Source: JAQVYB01 sp964490935 (GTDB lineage Bacteria > Verrucomicrobiota > Kiritimatiellia > RZYC01). Taken from it: a DNA stretch of 12,685 nucleotides. Made by a program: the position numbers and the translations under genes. The number at the start of each line of letters is the position of its first letter. Position 1 is the first letter of the stretch. Below are positions 6,116 to 12,237 of the stretch, piece by piece. The notes beneath the pieces are model-generated. The model was not told the DNA's origin. It was given only the letters and a program-made list of their open reading frames with translations, and ran no database searches. The DNA lies in contig CAZBEO010000093.1 in assembly GCA_964490935.1 (NCBI GenBank), forward strand, positions 1 to 12,685. The letters run 5' to 3'.

Positions 6116-7065
6116 CGGGGTGTCGTGGGCATTTCAATCATTAAGTTTTTCATATGGGGCCGTCAGTTTTTTAATGCTGAACTGCATGGACGGAGAAGGC
6201 GTGGTTTAGGCCTTCCGGATATCAGTCATTTTCTTGATTCACTGGCTTCGAATCAATCTGCTGAGGCTTGGCAGATTGCTCAGGCAGAGAAGGCGCTCTT
6301 CATCTATTATGAGCAGTTCCGTGGCGTCAAACTGGTCGATTCGATGCAGGAGCAAGCAGAAGGCCGGGGGATTTCAATGATTTCCAACGGGCCCGTGTGA
6401 GGCGGCGGGTTCCGGTGGTTTTAAGTCGCGGCGAGGTTCAGTCGCTTCTCAGGGAACTGGACGATTTTGAGGAACTATTTTGCCGACTGCTTTATGGAAC
6501 GGGAATGAGGATAACGGAGGCGGTCCGGTTGCGGGTTCAGGATATTTTTTTCGGCATGAATGAAATTACGGTCAGGGCCGGAAAAGGTGATAAGGTTCGC
6601 CGGGTGCCTTTGCCGGCCTCGGTGAAGCAACCGTTGCTGGAGCAACTGGATTGGCGACGAAGATTGTATGAGCATGACAAGGCAAAAAACATGCACGAGG
6701 TTGAGCTGCCGGGGGCACTTGCCCGGAAATATCCCCATGCGCCTTATGAGTGGAAGTGGCAATACGTGTTTCCTGCGGACAACTACTCAACAGATTCACG
6801 CAGCGGAGCTGTGCGGCGTCATCACCTGGATCAACAGCGTATTCAGCGGGCCGTTCGCAAGGCCGCCAAGCAACTTGATATGGCTGTCCGGGTGACCCCG
6901 CATACGCTGCGGCACAGTTTTGCCACCCATCTGCTGCTGGGCGGAACGGACATCCGGAATGTGCAGGAACTGCTGGGGCATTCCGACGTGACGACGACAC
7001 AGATTTATACCCACGTACTGAACAAAGGACCGCTGGGCATTGTCAGTCCGGCCGATACGTTATAG
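6116..7065 (+). pseudogene. intI: Integron integrase IntI, frame broken and N-terminus short
   Basis: A tyrosine recombinase that inserts and excises cassettes at attI and attC. The C-terminal part (6397-7065 frame) shows all six key residues, numbered from 6397: R38 (G-T-G-M-R), K66, H169 and R172 (T-P-H-T-L-R-H), H195 (L-L-G-H-S-D) and Y204 (I-Y-T-H-V). Residues about 106-125 (A-L-A-R-K-Y-P-H...) are the extra segment that separates IntI from XerC/D. The N-terminal part is in another frame (open from 6116, GTG at 6125), with D-I-S-H-F-L-D-S-L-A and a W-Q-I-A-Q-A-E-K-A-L helix typical of the core-binding domain. The frames join near the GGGGG run at 6366-6370; one missing G would explain the break. 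Joined, it is about 313 residues against roughly 320-340 for the family, so some 20-30 N-terminal residues seem missing. It points away from the cassettes, as expected. The break could be a sequencing error. Confidence 0.93.
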
Positions 7066-7124
7066 ACGTTTCGCGGGCTTGGAAATAATGCTGATAGGGT
7101 TCACCCAGTCCACGTTTTACGAAT

Positions 7125-7152
7125 TCCTCTGCGCCTCCGCGTTAAAAAACTC
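7125..7152 (+). repeat. Dispersed intergenic repeat fragment (TGCGCCTCCGCGTTAAA type)
   Basis: A C/G/T-rich run ending GCGTTAAA, similar to 10074-10113 and, in reverse complement, to 11957-11992. Runs of this type recur in intergenic DNA of many environmental bacteria; the function is unknown. Confidence 0.4.
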
Positions 7153-7191
7153 TCCAAAACCAAGCGTTGGCACCCAACGTTCGACGGGTTG

Positions 7192-7422
7192 CTACGCAAT
7201 CAAATTGAATGGGCTTTTCAGCACGGAGTGTTCTATCGCATTTTTCACCGCTTGCGGCTTCACCCAGGGCGCAGGAGAACGGTTCGTTCCGGTTACAAAA
7301 TGGCTGTTGGCCTGCAGCAACGGACTTTTGCTGTTGTACGTGTATTCCTTGATTTGCCTGAACAACGGTTCCGCATCAATGAAAGAGGGAAGAGTGAACA
7401 TACTAACTGATTCGGTTATCAT
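7192..7422 (-). CDS. Small hypothetical protein (76 residues), possibly a remnant
   Basis: The ATG at 7422 is preceded at six bases by GAGGAG inside a GGAGAGGAG run, one of the better ribosome sites in the window. No known motif, signal peptide or membrane segment is seen. The segment from M-I-T to about residue 33 aligns without gaps to the minus-strand ORF at 7579-7791: both read M-I-T, then 15 residues, then P-(L/V)-F-x-Q-(I/L)-K, and after one gap both have L-L-Q. Similarity at protein level with diverged DNA suggests both descend from a real coding family. It may be intact or the decayed end of a longer gene; I cannot tell. Confidence 0.4.
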   Translation of the reverse strand: MITESVSMFTLPSFIDAEPLFRQIKEYTYNSKSPLLQANSHFVTGTNRSPAPWVKPQAVKNAIEHSVLKSPFNLIA

Positions 7423-7498
7423 GAAACTCTCCTCTCCATCCATCCGGCTCTGATCAGACACACAACCGCAATAAGACCTCATTTTTTGGAGAAACCAT

Positions 7499-7580
7499 GT
7501 TCTCCGCCTCTTCTATTCGTTGCTCTCTTTATTCGTTGGAAAAATTGTATTTTTTGCGGGAATCAGTACTTGAAGGTACT
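7499..7580. repeat. Copy of the block found just upstream of mnmG (12155-12237)
   Basis: The core TGCTCTCTT-ATTCGTTGGAAAA, a T-rich run, TTGC and GGAAT-AGT-CTT are shared with 12176-12230, with scattered substitutions and small indels. Similarity extends upstream through TTCTC...TCTTC...ATTCG. By eye most positions agree across about 80 bp. The meaning is unknown. Confidence 0.5.
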
Positions 7581-7791
7581 AGCCCACTTCGTTCACATGC
7601 CGCCCTATCTTGGGTTGAACAGGCAAAGGGGCCGTCCTCGGCCCGGTCAACCGGTCATTGGATTGTAAAAGATGGCTGTAACTCTCCGTAAATTGCTTGA
7701 GTTGATCAAAAACTGGGCCAAAGTTGGTGAAATAATAAAAATTCGGAATCCCAAGAGGCTTGGTTATCATGGCCAATCTATCTCCAACCAC
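7579..7791 (-). pseudogene. Remnant ORF related to the small protein at 7192-7422
   Basis: The open frame extends upstream to about 7842 (R-I-Y-T-H-Q-N-G-I-I-Y-F-I-E-P), just after a TGA, with no plausible start or ribosome site of its own. Its middle (G-P-V-F-D-Q-L-K-Q-F-T) aligns to the 7192-7422 peptide. Its last third lies in the 98-bp repeat, whose second copy fuses the same peptide to an unrelated tail. This reads as fragmentation of a gene by duplication; the original function is not recognised. Confidence 0.35.
7622..7719. repeat. 98-bp direct repeat, copy 1
   Basis: About 94 of 98 positions match copy 2, 314 bp to the right. It contains a hairpin GGGCCG-TCCT-CGGCCC (7629-7644) like the REP-type hairpins further right, though with AAAG instead of a GGAG foot. 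Confidence 0.85.
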
Positions 7792-7935
7792 CGGCTCAAT
7801 AAAATAAATAATGCCGTTCTGATGAGTATATATCCTAAGCGTTCATTTGTTAAATGACTTTCCTGTTTCTCGGTATTTACGCAAATAGGAGGGGATTCTC
7901 TTAATGGGATCGCCGCTCGTGAGATCGTTCGCACC

Positions 7936-8033
7936 GGCAAAGGGGCTGTCCTCGGCCCGGTCAACCGGTCGTTGGATTGTAAAAGATGGCTGTAACTCTC
8001 CGTAAATTGCTTGAGTTGATCAAAAACCGGCCC
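7936..8033. repeat. 98-bp direct repeat, copy 2
   Basis: Pairs with 7622-7719. The hairpin is kept here as GGGCTG-TCCT-CGGCCC (7943-7958), where a C to T change still allows a G-T pair. Confidence 0.85.
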
Positions 8034-8094
8034 GGTGCTGGCGCGGACGGCAACGCGACCCTATCCTGTTTGTTCTGTATATTTCTTCATTTTT

Positions 8095-8150
8095 ATGTAA
8101 AACGAAATGCTTCTAATATGTAAAACAAAATGCTTCTAATATGTAAAACA
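8095..8150. promoter_or_regulatory. 23-bp tandem repeats upstream of the DUF4143 ATPase gene
   Basis: Unit ATGTAAAAC-R-AAATGCTTCTAAT at 8095-8117 and 8118-8140, with a third partial copy (ATGTAAAACA) at 8141-8150. The two full units differ at one base. They end 50 bp before the preferred start. A spacing of 23 bp is about two helical turns, which fits repeated operator sites for a dimeric regulator or autoregulation. No clear -35/-10 pair could be assigned. Confidence 0.6.
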
Positions 8151-8199
8151 GTATGAGATGGTACTTTTCTCAGAAATGAATCCTTCAATCGAGTTAATC

Positions 8200-9453
8200 A
8201 TGTCCTATCAACCACGCACAATAGATTCCGAACTAGCACGCAAGCTTTCCGCGTCTGGCGCCGTTCTCATCCGGGGGCCGAAAGCCTGCGGCAAGACGGA
8301 GTCCGCCAAGCGCGTGGCTGGAAGTGTGTTGAGCGTTGACCAGGACACAAACGTCCCCCTGCTGATGGAGACCGCGCCGCATCGACTTCTGGTCGGAAAG
8401 ACACCACGCCTGATCGATGAATGGCAGGAACAGCCGAAACTCTGGGATTTCGTTCGCCACGAAGTGGATGAACGGAGCAAAAAGGGGCAATTCATCCTCA
8501 CGGGATCCGCAAACCCCGCCGACGCCGTTCGACTTCACTCAGGGGCAGGGCGGTTTACGACGCTTGACATGCGCACGATGTCTTGGCAGGAACTCGGCCA
8601 CTCCTCCGGCGTGGCGAGTCTGGCCTGCCTGCTCTGCGGAGATGCGCCAACGGTTTCGGACGAATCCGTGCCGCTCGAAGCAATCGCCCAGCGGCTCGTC
8701 ATCGGAGGGTTCCCCGGTCTGCTCGGGGCCAGCGAGACACAGGCACACGACATGAACCGGGCGTACCTGGATCTTATCGCGGAAACGGACATCAGCCGGA
8801 TATCTGGAATGAAGCGTGATCCCCGAAAAGTCCACGCGCTCCTGCGCTCCCTGGCCCGCAACACCGCGACGCTCGCCGAGGTGACAACGCTTGCCGCCGA
8901 TATCGGCGAACGGGAGAAAACGGACATTTCGAGACCCACTGCAACAGACTACCTTGCCGCACTGGATCGGCTGATGATCGTTGAAAACCAACCTGCATGG
9001 GATACACACCTTCGCTCCTCCGCATCCCTGCGTAAGGCACCCAAGCGACACTTCACCGACCCCTGCCTTGCAGCTGCAGCACTTGGCGCGGACAGCACCG
9101 CGCTACTCGACGACCTCTTGAGCATGGGCTTCCTCTTTGAATCCCTCGCAACCCACGACCTGCGAACCTATGCCCAAGCCAACGACGCCCGGGTTTTCCA
9201 CTACCGCGATTCCAGTGAACTCGAGATCGACGCCATCGTGCAGAAACGAAACGGCGACTGGTGTGCGTTCGAGATCAAGCTCGGGACGGGGCAGATCGAA
9301 GCGGCGGCGGAAAACCTGAAAAAGCTTGTCACGGTGCTTGACCCGGCAAAAACCAATCGCCCGAAGTCACTAAATATTATCACCGGGACGGGAATCAGCT
9401 ACCGCCGGGCGGACGGAATCAACGTGCTTTCCATCGCCGCGCTCGGTGCCTGA
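8200..9453 (+). CDS. DUF4143-family ATPase (AAA_14 domain plus C-terminal DUF4143 domain)
   Basis: 417 residues from the ATG at 8200. That start is preferred because family members typically begin M-x-Y-x-x-R-x-I/L-D as here; in-frame ATGs at 8158 and 8176 are alternatives and none has a clear Shine-Dalgarno. The AAA_14 ATPase core has Walker A GPKACGKT at 26-33, Walker B L-I-D-E-W at 71-75 and a sensor-like F-I-L-T-G-S at 98-103. The C-terminal DUF4143 region has a PD-(D/E)XK-like look: L-E-I-D-A-I, then C-A-F-E-I-K. These proteins are common and often mobile; their role is not settled and some have been suggested to be toxin- or defence-related. It stands alone, preceded by 23-bp tandem repeats. 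Length and motifs look intact. Confidence 0.93.
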   Translation: MSYQPRTIDSELARKLSASGAVLIRGPKACGKTESAKRVAGSVLSVDQDTNVPLLMETAPHRLLVGKTPRLIDEWQEQPKLWDFVRHEVDERSKKGQFILTGSANPADAVRLHSGAGRFTTLDMRTMSWQELGHSSGVASLACLLCGDAPTVSDESVPLEAIAQRLVIGGFPGLLGASETQAHDMNRAYLDLIAETDISRISGMKRDPRKVHALLRSLARNTATLAEVTTLAADIGEREKTDISRPTATDYLAALDRLMIVENQPAWDTHLRSSASLRKAPKRHFTDPCLAAAALGADSTALLDDLLSMGFLFESLATHDLRTYAQANDARVFHYRDSSELEIDAIVQKRNGDWCAFEIKLGTGQIEAAAENLKKLVTVLDPAKTNRPKSLNIITGTGISYRRADGINVLSIAALGA

Positions 9454-9511
9454 GACACATCGGGCGGATAGCATTATGCTGATTGGCAAATTCCATACTA
9501 CTTTTTGAAAA

Positions 9512-9534
9512 GACGGCCCGGAGGACCGTCCTAC
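9512..9534 (-). repeat. REP-like element with GTAG foot
   Basis: On the minus strand GTAG precedes a 19-nt palindrome, GACGGTCC-TCC-GGGCCGTC: an 8-bp stem with one G-T pair and a TCC loop. Confidence 0.6.
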
Positions 9535-9535
9535 G

Positions 9536-9815
9536 TTAGGGCAGTTCCACGGTCAGCCTGTAGAACGCCCCCATCGTGGTGTTGGTGTCGGTCGGATTGT
9601 ACGTTGGTGTCGGTGCGGGTCGCGGTGGTGTTTCCGTCGCTCCAGCGCGCAAAAGTTGCGGCGGTGTCTTCTACCACAGCCGAGACGGCTGTGCCACTTT
9701 TGCCTGCGGCGACTTCCTGTGTGGCCACGCCGCTGATTGTGCCGCCTGTTCCGGCTCGGTAGATCAGTGTGTAGGTTGTCGCGCCGCCCGCCAACGCGGA
9801 GGCAGGGGCGTGCAC
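9536..9815 (-). pseudogene. C-terminal remnant of a secreted protein with an InlB/Listeria-Bacteroides-type repeat
   Basis: The frame reads Y-T-L-I-Y-R-A-G-T-G-G-T-I-S-G, then A-A-G-x-S-G-T-A-V, F-A-R-W-S-D-G and T-R-T-D-T-N-V, the pattern of extracellular beta-rich bacterial repeat (Flg_new/InlB B) domains. It then leaves frame at 9587-9594, where a four-base unit occurs twice in tandem (GTCGGTCG on the plus strand). Removing one copy restores D-T-N-T-T-M-G-A-F-Y-R-L-T-V-E-L-P and a TAA at 9538-9536, a natural C-terminus. Upstream the frame stays open to about 9884 without a recognisable start or signal peptide. So this is the stump of a longer surface or secreted protein, frameshifted by a 4-bp duplication and truncated. 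Confidence 0.72.
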
Positions 9816-9955
9816 TTCAAAAATGCACTTATTTGTGGCTATGCTGCTCCAATAATTTAGCGTATGTTCAAAAAAACGTGAAAATCAAGGTCGGAAGAAG
9901 TTGGACGGGATGAACAGGATTTTTTTTGGAAAACCGCGAATGGGCGCGAATGCGG

Positions 9956-9979
9956 GGAGGGCTGCTGTCCTCGGAGGCC
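9956..9979 (+). repeat. REP-like element with GGAG foot (left arm of REPIN 1)
   Basis: GGAG followed by GGCTGCTG-TCCT-CGGAGGCC. Seven of the eight stem positions pair if G-T pairs are allowed. Confidence 0.6.
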
Positions 9980-10038
9980 TTCTCTTTTTCTCCAGCTCAT
10001 TCCTTATTTCTCTTGCTCTCCGCGCTCACTTTCCGCTT

Positions 10039-10062
10039 GGCCCGTGGGGACACGGGCCCTCC
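10039..10062 (-). repeat. REP-like element with GGAG foot (right arm of REPIN 1)
   Basis: On the minus strand GGAG is followed by GGCCCGTG-TCCC-CACGGGCC, a perfect 8-bp stem. The identical element occurs on the plus strand at 11834-11857. Confidence 0.75.
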
Positions 10063-10073
10063 CCAGAGCATTC

Positions 10074-10113
10074 CGCTGCGCCTTCGCGCCACGGCGTCTT
10101 TGCGTTAAATTCT
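10074..10113 (+). repeat. Dispersed intergenic repeat (CGTCTTTGCGTTAAA type)
   Basis: A run of GCGCCTTCGCG and CGTCTTTGCGTTAAA segments, related to 7125-7152 and to the reverse complement of 11957-11992. Confidence 0.45.
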
Positions 10114-10168
10114 CGATGATTCCTCCGGTTTCTCACAAAATTTGCAGAAGAACCAAAAATAGCACCGC

Positions 10169-11551
10169 ATGAAAGACTCCAGCATAGAAAACGGTACCAT
10201 TGCAGCCATCGCCACCGCCGGTTCCGAAGGATGCATTTCCATCGTGCGCCTCTCCGGACCCGACGCGCTGAACATCACCGAAAAAATCACCCGCTCCACT
10301 AAAAAACCGACCGAAGCGGCAGCAAATACCGTCCTTTATGGCCACATCGTCGGCTCCGATGGAATAGACATCGATGAGGTACTACTCCTGATTCTACGTG
10401 CCCCAAAAACCTATACTTGCGAAGACATGGTCGAAATACAAGGACATGGCGGGCGAATATCCGCCGCACGAATCCTGCGGCGATGCCTAGAAGCTGGTGC
10501 GCGACCCGCCGAACCCGGCGAATTCACCAAAAGAGCCTTCCTCAATGGAAGAATGGACCTCTTGCAGGCAGAAGCCGTACAGGACCTCGTCAAGGCCCAA
10601 TCTGAAGCAGCGGCAAACATGGCCCTCGAACAACTTGAAGGAGGACTCAGCACCGCCATCAATGAACTCTACGACGAGCTGATCCACCTCCTGGCCGACC
10701 TCGAAGCTACCCTGGATTTCTCTGAAGAACAGCTCCTTTTGCCGGTCTATGATGAAATTAAGAATCTTAATGAATTGATAATAAACAAGATAGAAGCATT
10801 ACTAAAAACATGGCAGCAGGGCCACATCTTGCGCGAAGGTGCAGCGATAGCCATTATCGGGCGGCCAAACGTCGGAAAATCAACCCTCCTGAACCGTCTC
10901 CTCGATAAAGAGCGGGCCATTGTCTCTCCCATCCCGGGAACCACCCGCGATACCATTGAAGAATCCATCCTCCTCAACGGAATACCCCTGCGACTCATCG
11001 ATACCGCCGGCATGAGAACCACCGAATGCGACATCGAACGCGAAGGAATCGAAAGAACCCGCAAAACCATCCAACGGGCCGATCTCATCCTACACGTCCT
11101 CGATGCCTCGCAACCCCTGGATGATGAAATGAAGGCATTCTGGCGGGAGATACCGAAAGAAAAGTTGTTATACGTTGTAAACAAGATAGATATAAAACGA
11201 TATAACCACGCGGAAAGCCTTCCCAAAAACAGGATATTCGAAGTTTCGCTGCTGAGCCCTGACGACGCACAACGCCTGAAGCGCTGCATTCATGAAACCA
11301 TCACGTCCGCGTTTCATCTCCCGGATCAAGCACATGCCGTGATCTCGGAGCGACACCGCGACCTACTCCTGCTGGCCGAGCGGAGCTTAAAGCAGGCCGA
11401 TCAACTCATGAAGGGGCAAGTAGAAGAAAACACGCTTTATATCGCCACCCATGTCCGCGATGCCATTGAACAAATCGGCAAAATCACCGGGCGCGTCTAT
11501 TACGAAGAACTGCTCGACCAACTCTTCGCCGGCTTCTGCATCGGGAAGTAA
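10169..11551 (+). CDS. mnmE: tRNA uridine-5-carboxymethylaminomethyl(34) synthesis GTPase MnmE
   Basis: 460 residues, full length for the family. With MnmG it installs the (carboxymethyl)aminomethyl group on U34 of tRNAs reading split codon boxes, using GTP, a folate one-carbon unit and FAD. The N-terminal folate-binding TrmE domain spans about 1-120 (I-A-A-I-A-T-A, then G-G-R near 94-96), followed by the helical domain and an inserted Ras-like G domain: G1 GRPNVGKS 231-238, G2 P-G-T-T-R-D 256-261, G3 D-T-A-G 278-281, G4 N-K-I-D 338-341. The chain ends in the conserved F-C-I-G-K with cysteine C457, which the reaction needs. No strong Shine-Dalgarno is seen before the ATG at 10169. The partner gene mnmG follows on the same strand after a 693-bp gap packed with repeats. 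Housekeeping gene; nothing suggests damage. Confidence 0.99.
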   Translation: MKDSSIENGTIAAIATAGSEGCISIVRLSGPDALNITEKITRSTKKPTEAAANTVLYGHIVGSDGIDIDEVLLLILRAPKTYTCEDMVEIQGHGGRISAARILRRCLEAGARPAEPGEFTKRAFLNGRMDLLQAEAVQDLVKAQSEAAANMALEQLEGGLSTAINELYDELIHLLADLEATLDFSEEQLLLPVYDEIKNLNELIINKIEALLKTWQQGHILREGAAIAIIGRPNVGKSTLLNRLLDKERAIVSPIPGTTRDTIEESILLNGIPLRLIDTAGMRTTECDIEREGIERTRKTIQRADLILHVLDASQPLDDEMKAFWREIPKEKLLYVVNKIDIKRYNHAESLPKNRIFEVSLLSPDDAQRLKRCIHETITSAFHLPDQAHAVISERHRDLLLLAERSLKQADQLMKGQVEENTLYIATHVRDAIEQIGKITGRVYYEELLDQLFAGFCIGK

Positions 11552-11720
11552 AAAGAAATCTGTCTGAAGCAGGGTATCGCGTCGCCCAAAGGATACGGTA
11601 TAAGGTAACAGGTTTGACCGACTCCAAAACGATAGGACGGATTTCTGCATGCAAACAGTAGTTTGCGAATTCGATTAGTACGCGGCGATCAATGGGATTG
11701 CGGGTAATCCGCTTTGTTGC

Positions 11721-11743
11721 GGAGGGCGTCGGGCCCCGACGCC
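11721..11743 (+). repeat. REP-like element with GGAG foot
   Basis: GGAG followed by a perfect 9-bp inverted repeat, GGCGTCGGG-C-CCCGACGCC. The centre is GCC rather than TCC. Confidence 0.6.
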
Positions 11744-11763
11744 TTGGGTGCGTGGATGGGGTT

Positions 11764-11782
11764 GGAGGGCAAGCAGCTTGCC
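11764..11782 (+). repeat. REP-like element with GGAG foot, short
   Basis: GGAG followed by GGCAAG-CAG-CTTGCC, a perfect 6-bp stem; the loop departs from the family's usual TCC type. Confidence 0.5.
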
Positions 11783-11799
11783 GGGACGTAGCCTTGCGC

Positions 11800-11819
11800 G
11801 GAGGCTGGTCCCGCGAGCC
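11800..11819 (+). repeat. REP-like element, degenerate
   Basis: GGAG followed by GCTGGTCCCGCGAGCC. The 3' half equals that of the elements at 11879 and 12017, but the 5' arm pairs poorly. The wider segment 11783-11812 can pair GGGAC with GTCCC and AGCC with GGCT. Confidence 0.4.
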
Positions 11820-11833
11820 GTTGCTGTATTTCG

Positions 11834-11857
11834 GGAGGGCCCGTGTCCCCACGGGCC
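11834..11857 (+). repeat. REP-like element with GGAG foot, perfect stem
   Basis: GGAG followed by GGCCCGTG-TCCC-CACGGGCC. An inverted copy of the element at 10039-10062; the match continues into AAGCGG-AGTGAG. Confidence 0.75.
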
Positions 11858-11878
11858 AAGCGGAGAGTGAGTATCCCT

Positions 11879-11901
11879 GGAGGGCGAGCGTCCCGCGAGC
11901 C
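11879..11901 (+). repeat. REP-like element with GGAG foot
   Basis: GGAG followed by GGCGAGCG-TCC-CGCGAGCC. The stem is 3 bp, a tandem G-A/A-G mismatch, then 3 bp. Confidence 0.65.
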
Positions 11902-11956
11902 GTGCGGAGAGAAAGAGCTGGCCGCGAAAGAACGCATAGATCGCATAAAAAGAGGT

Positions 11957-11992
11957 GAGAGATTCTCACACAAAGGCACGGAGGCACAAAGG
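11957..11992 (-). repeat. Dispersed intergenic repeat (CTTTGTGCCTCCGTGCC type)
   Basis: On the minus strand: CTTTGTGCCTCCGTGCCTTT, then GTGTGAGAAT. Related to 7125-7152 and 10074-10113. Confidence 0.45.
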
Positions 11993-12016
11993 AAGAGGGG
12001 GTTGGAGGTAATTCCT

Positions 12017-12040
12017 AGAGGGCGAGCGTCCCCGCGAGCC
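12017..12040 (+). repeat. REP-like element with AGAG foot (left arm of REPIN 2)
   Basis: GGCGAGCG-TCCC-CGCGAGCC: the same stem as 11883-11901 with a four-base loop. Confidence 0.6.
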
Positions 12041-12112
12041 GTGCGGAGAGTAGGTGCACAGGAGGAGCGCGAAGAGCAAGAGAAAGATGGAATGAGCTGG
12101 AGAATAATAAAA

Positions 12113-12136
12113 GGACGCTGGGGACAGCATCCCTCC
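12113..12136 (-). repeat. REP-like element with GGAG foot (right arm of REPIN 2)
   Basis: On the minus strand GGAG is followed by GGATGCTG-TCCC-CAGCGTCC, an 8-bp stem with one mismatch. Confidence 0.65.
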
Positions 12137-12154
12137 AGAAATTCATGATCCTTG

Positions 12155-12237
12155 CTTCTCACGTCTTCCATTCGGTGCTCTCTTCATTCGTTGGAAAATA
12201 TTCTTTTTTGCAAGGAATGAGTTCTTATGATACTCAT
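12155..12237. repeat. Block shared with 7499-7580, directly upstream of mnmG
   Basis: See 7499-7580. This copy holds the AAGGA that could serve the in-frame ATG at 12227 of mnmG, so it may form the mnmG leader. Confidence 0.5.

Larger units (their letters stand above)
7066..8199. other. Decayed intergenic stretch between intI and the ATPase gene
   Basis: About 1.1 kb, visibly more AT-rich than its neighbours, without a recognisable intact gene. It holds one short ORF with a good ribosome site (7192-7422 minus), a related ORF fragment (7579-7791 minus), a 98-bp direct repeat (7622-7719 and 7936-8033), a block similar to the DNA upstream of mnmG (7499-7580), a GC-rich dispersed repeat (7125-7152) and 23-bp tandem units (8095-8150). 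I looked for paired RYYYAAC / GTTRRRY boxes and found no attC here. Confidence 0.6.
9956..10062. mobile_element. REPIN/BIME-like composite 1
   Basis: Two REP-like hairpins in inverted orientation, feet outward, with a 59-bp spacer. In reverse complement the spacer matches that of composite 2, sharing GAGCAAGAGAAA and GGAATGAGCTGGAGAA. Confidence 0.65.
9454..10168. other. Intergenic stretch between the ATPase gene and mnmE
   Basis: About 715 bp with no intact gene. It holds a REP-like element (9512-9534), the decayed end of a secreted repeat protein on the minus strand (9536-9815), a REPIN-like pair (9956-10062) and a GC-rich dispersed repeat (10074-10113). Confidence 0.6.
12017..12136. mobile_element. 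REPIN/BIME-like composite 2
   Basis: Two REP-like hairpins, feet outward, with a 72-bp spacer that matches the reverse complement of the spacer of composite 1 (9980-10038) over most of its length. Confidence 0.65.

Noticed and set aside
7040..7453. Plus-strand ORF of 137 codons after intI
   Set aside because: It overlaps the end of intI, shows no recognisable domain or ribosome site, and opposes the small ORF with a good ribosome site at 7192-7422.
7066..8150. More integron cassettes downstream of intI
   Set aside because: Isolated matches to GTTRRRY (for example 7614 and 7849) and RYYYAAC (7169-7175) exist, but none pair at attC distance with complementary arms.
8095..8150. CRISPR-like array
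   Set aside because: Direct tandem units without spacers and fewer than three full copies; no cas genes.
8539..9051. Minus-strand ORF of 170 codons
   Set aside because: Antisense to the DUF4143 ATPase gene, which has intact motifs throughout.
10747..11289. Minus-strand ORF of 180 codons
   Set aside because: Antisense to the MnmE G domain; Ser/Arg-rich shadow translation.
11484..12171. Minus-strand ORFs across the mnmE-mnmG gap
   Set aside because: They read through palindromic repeats; the protein-like runs (L-A-R-G-D-T-G-P-P) are translations of the hairpins.
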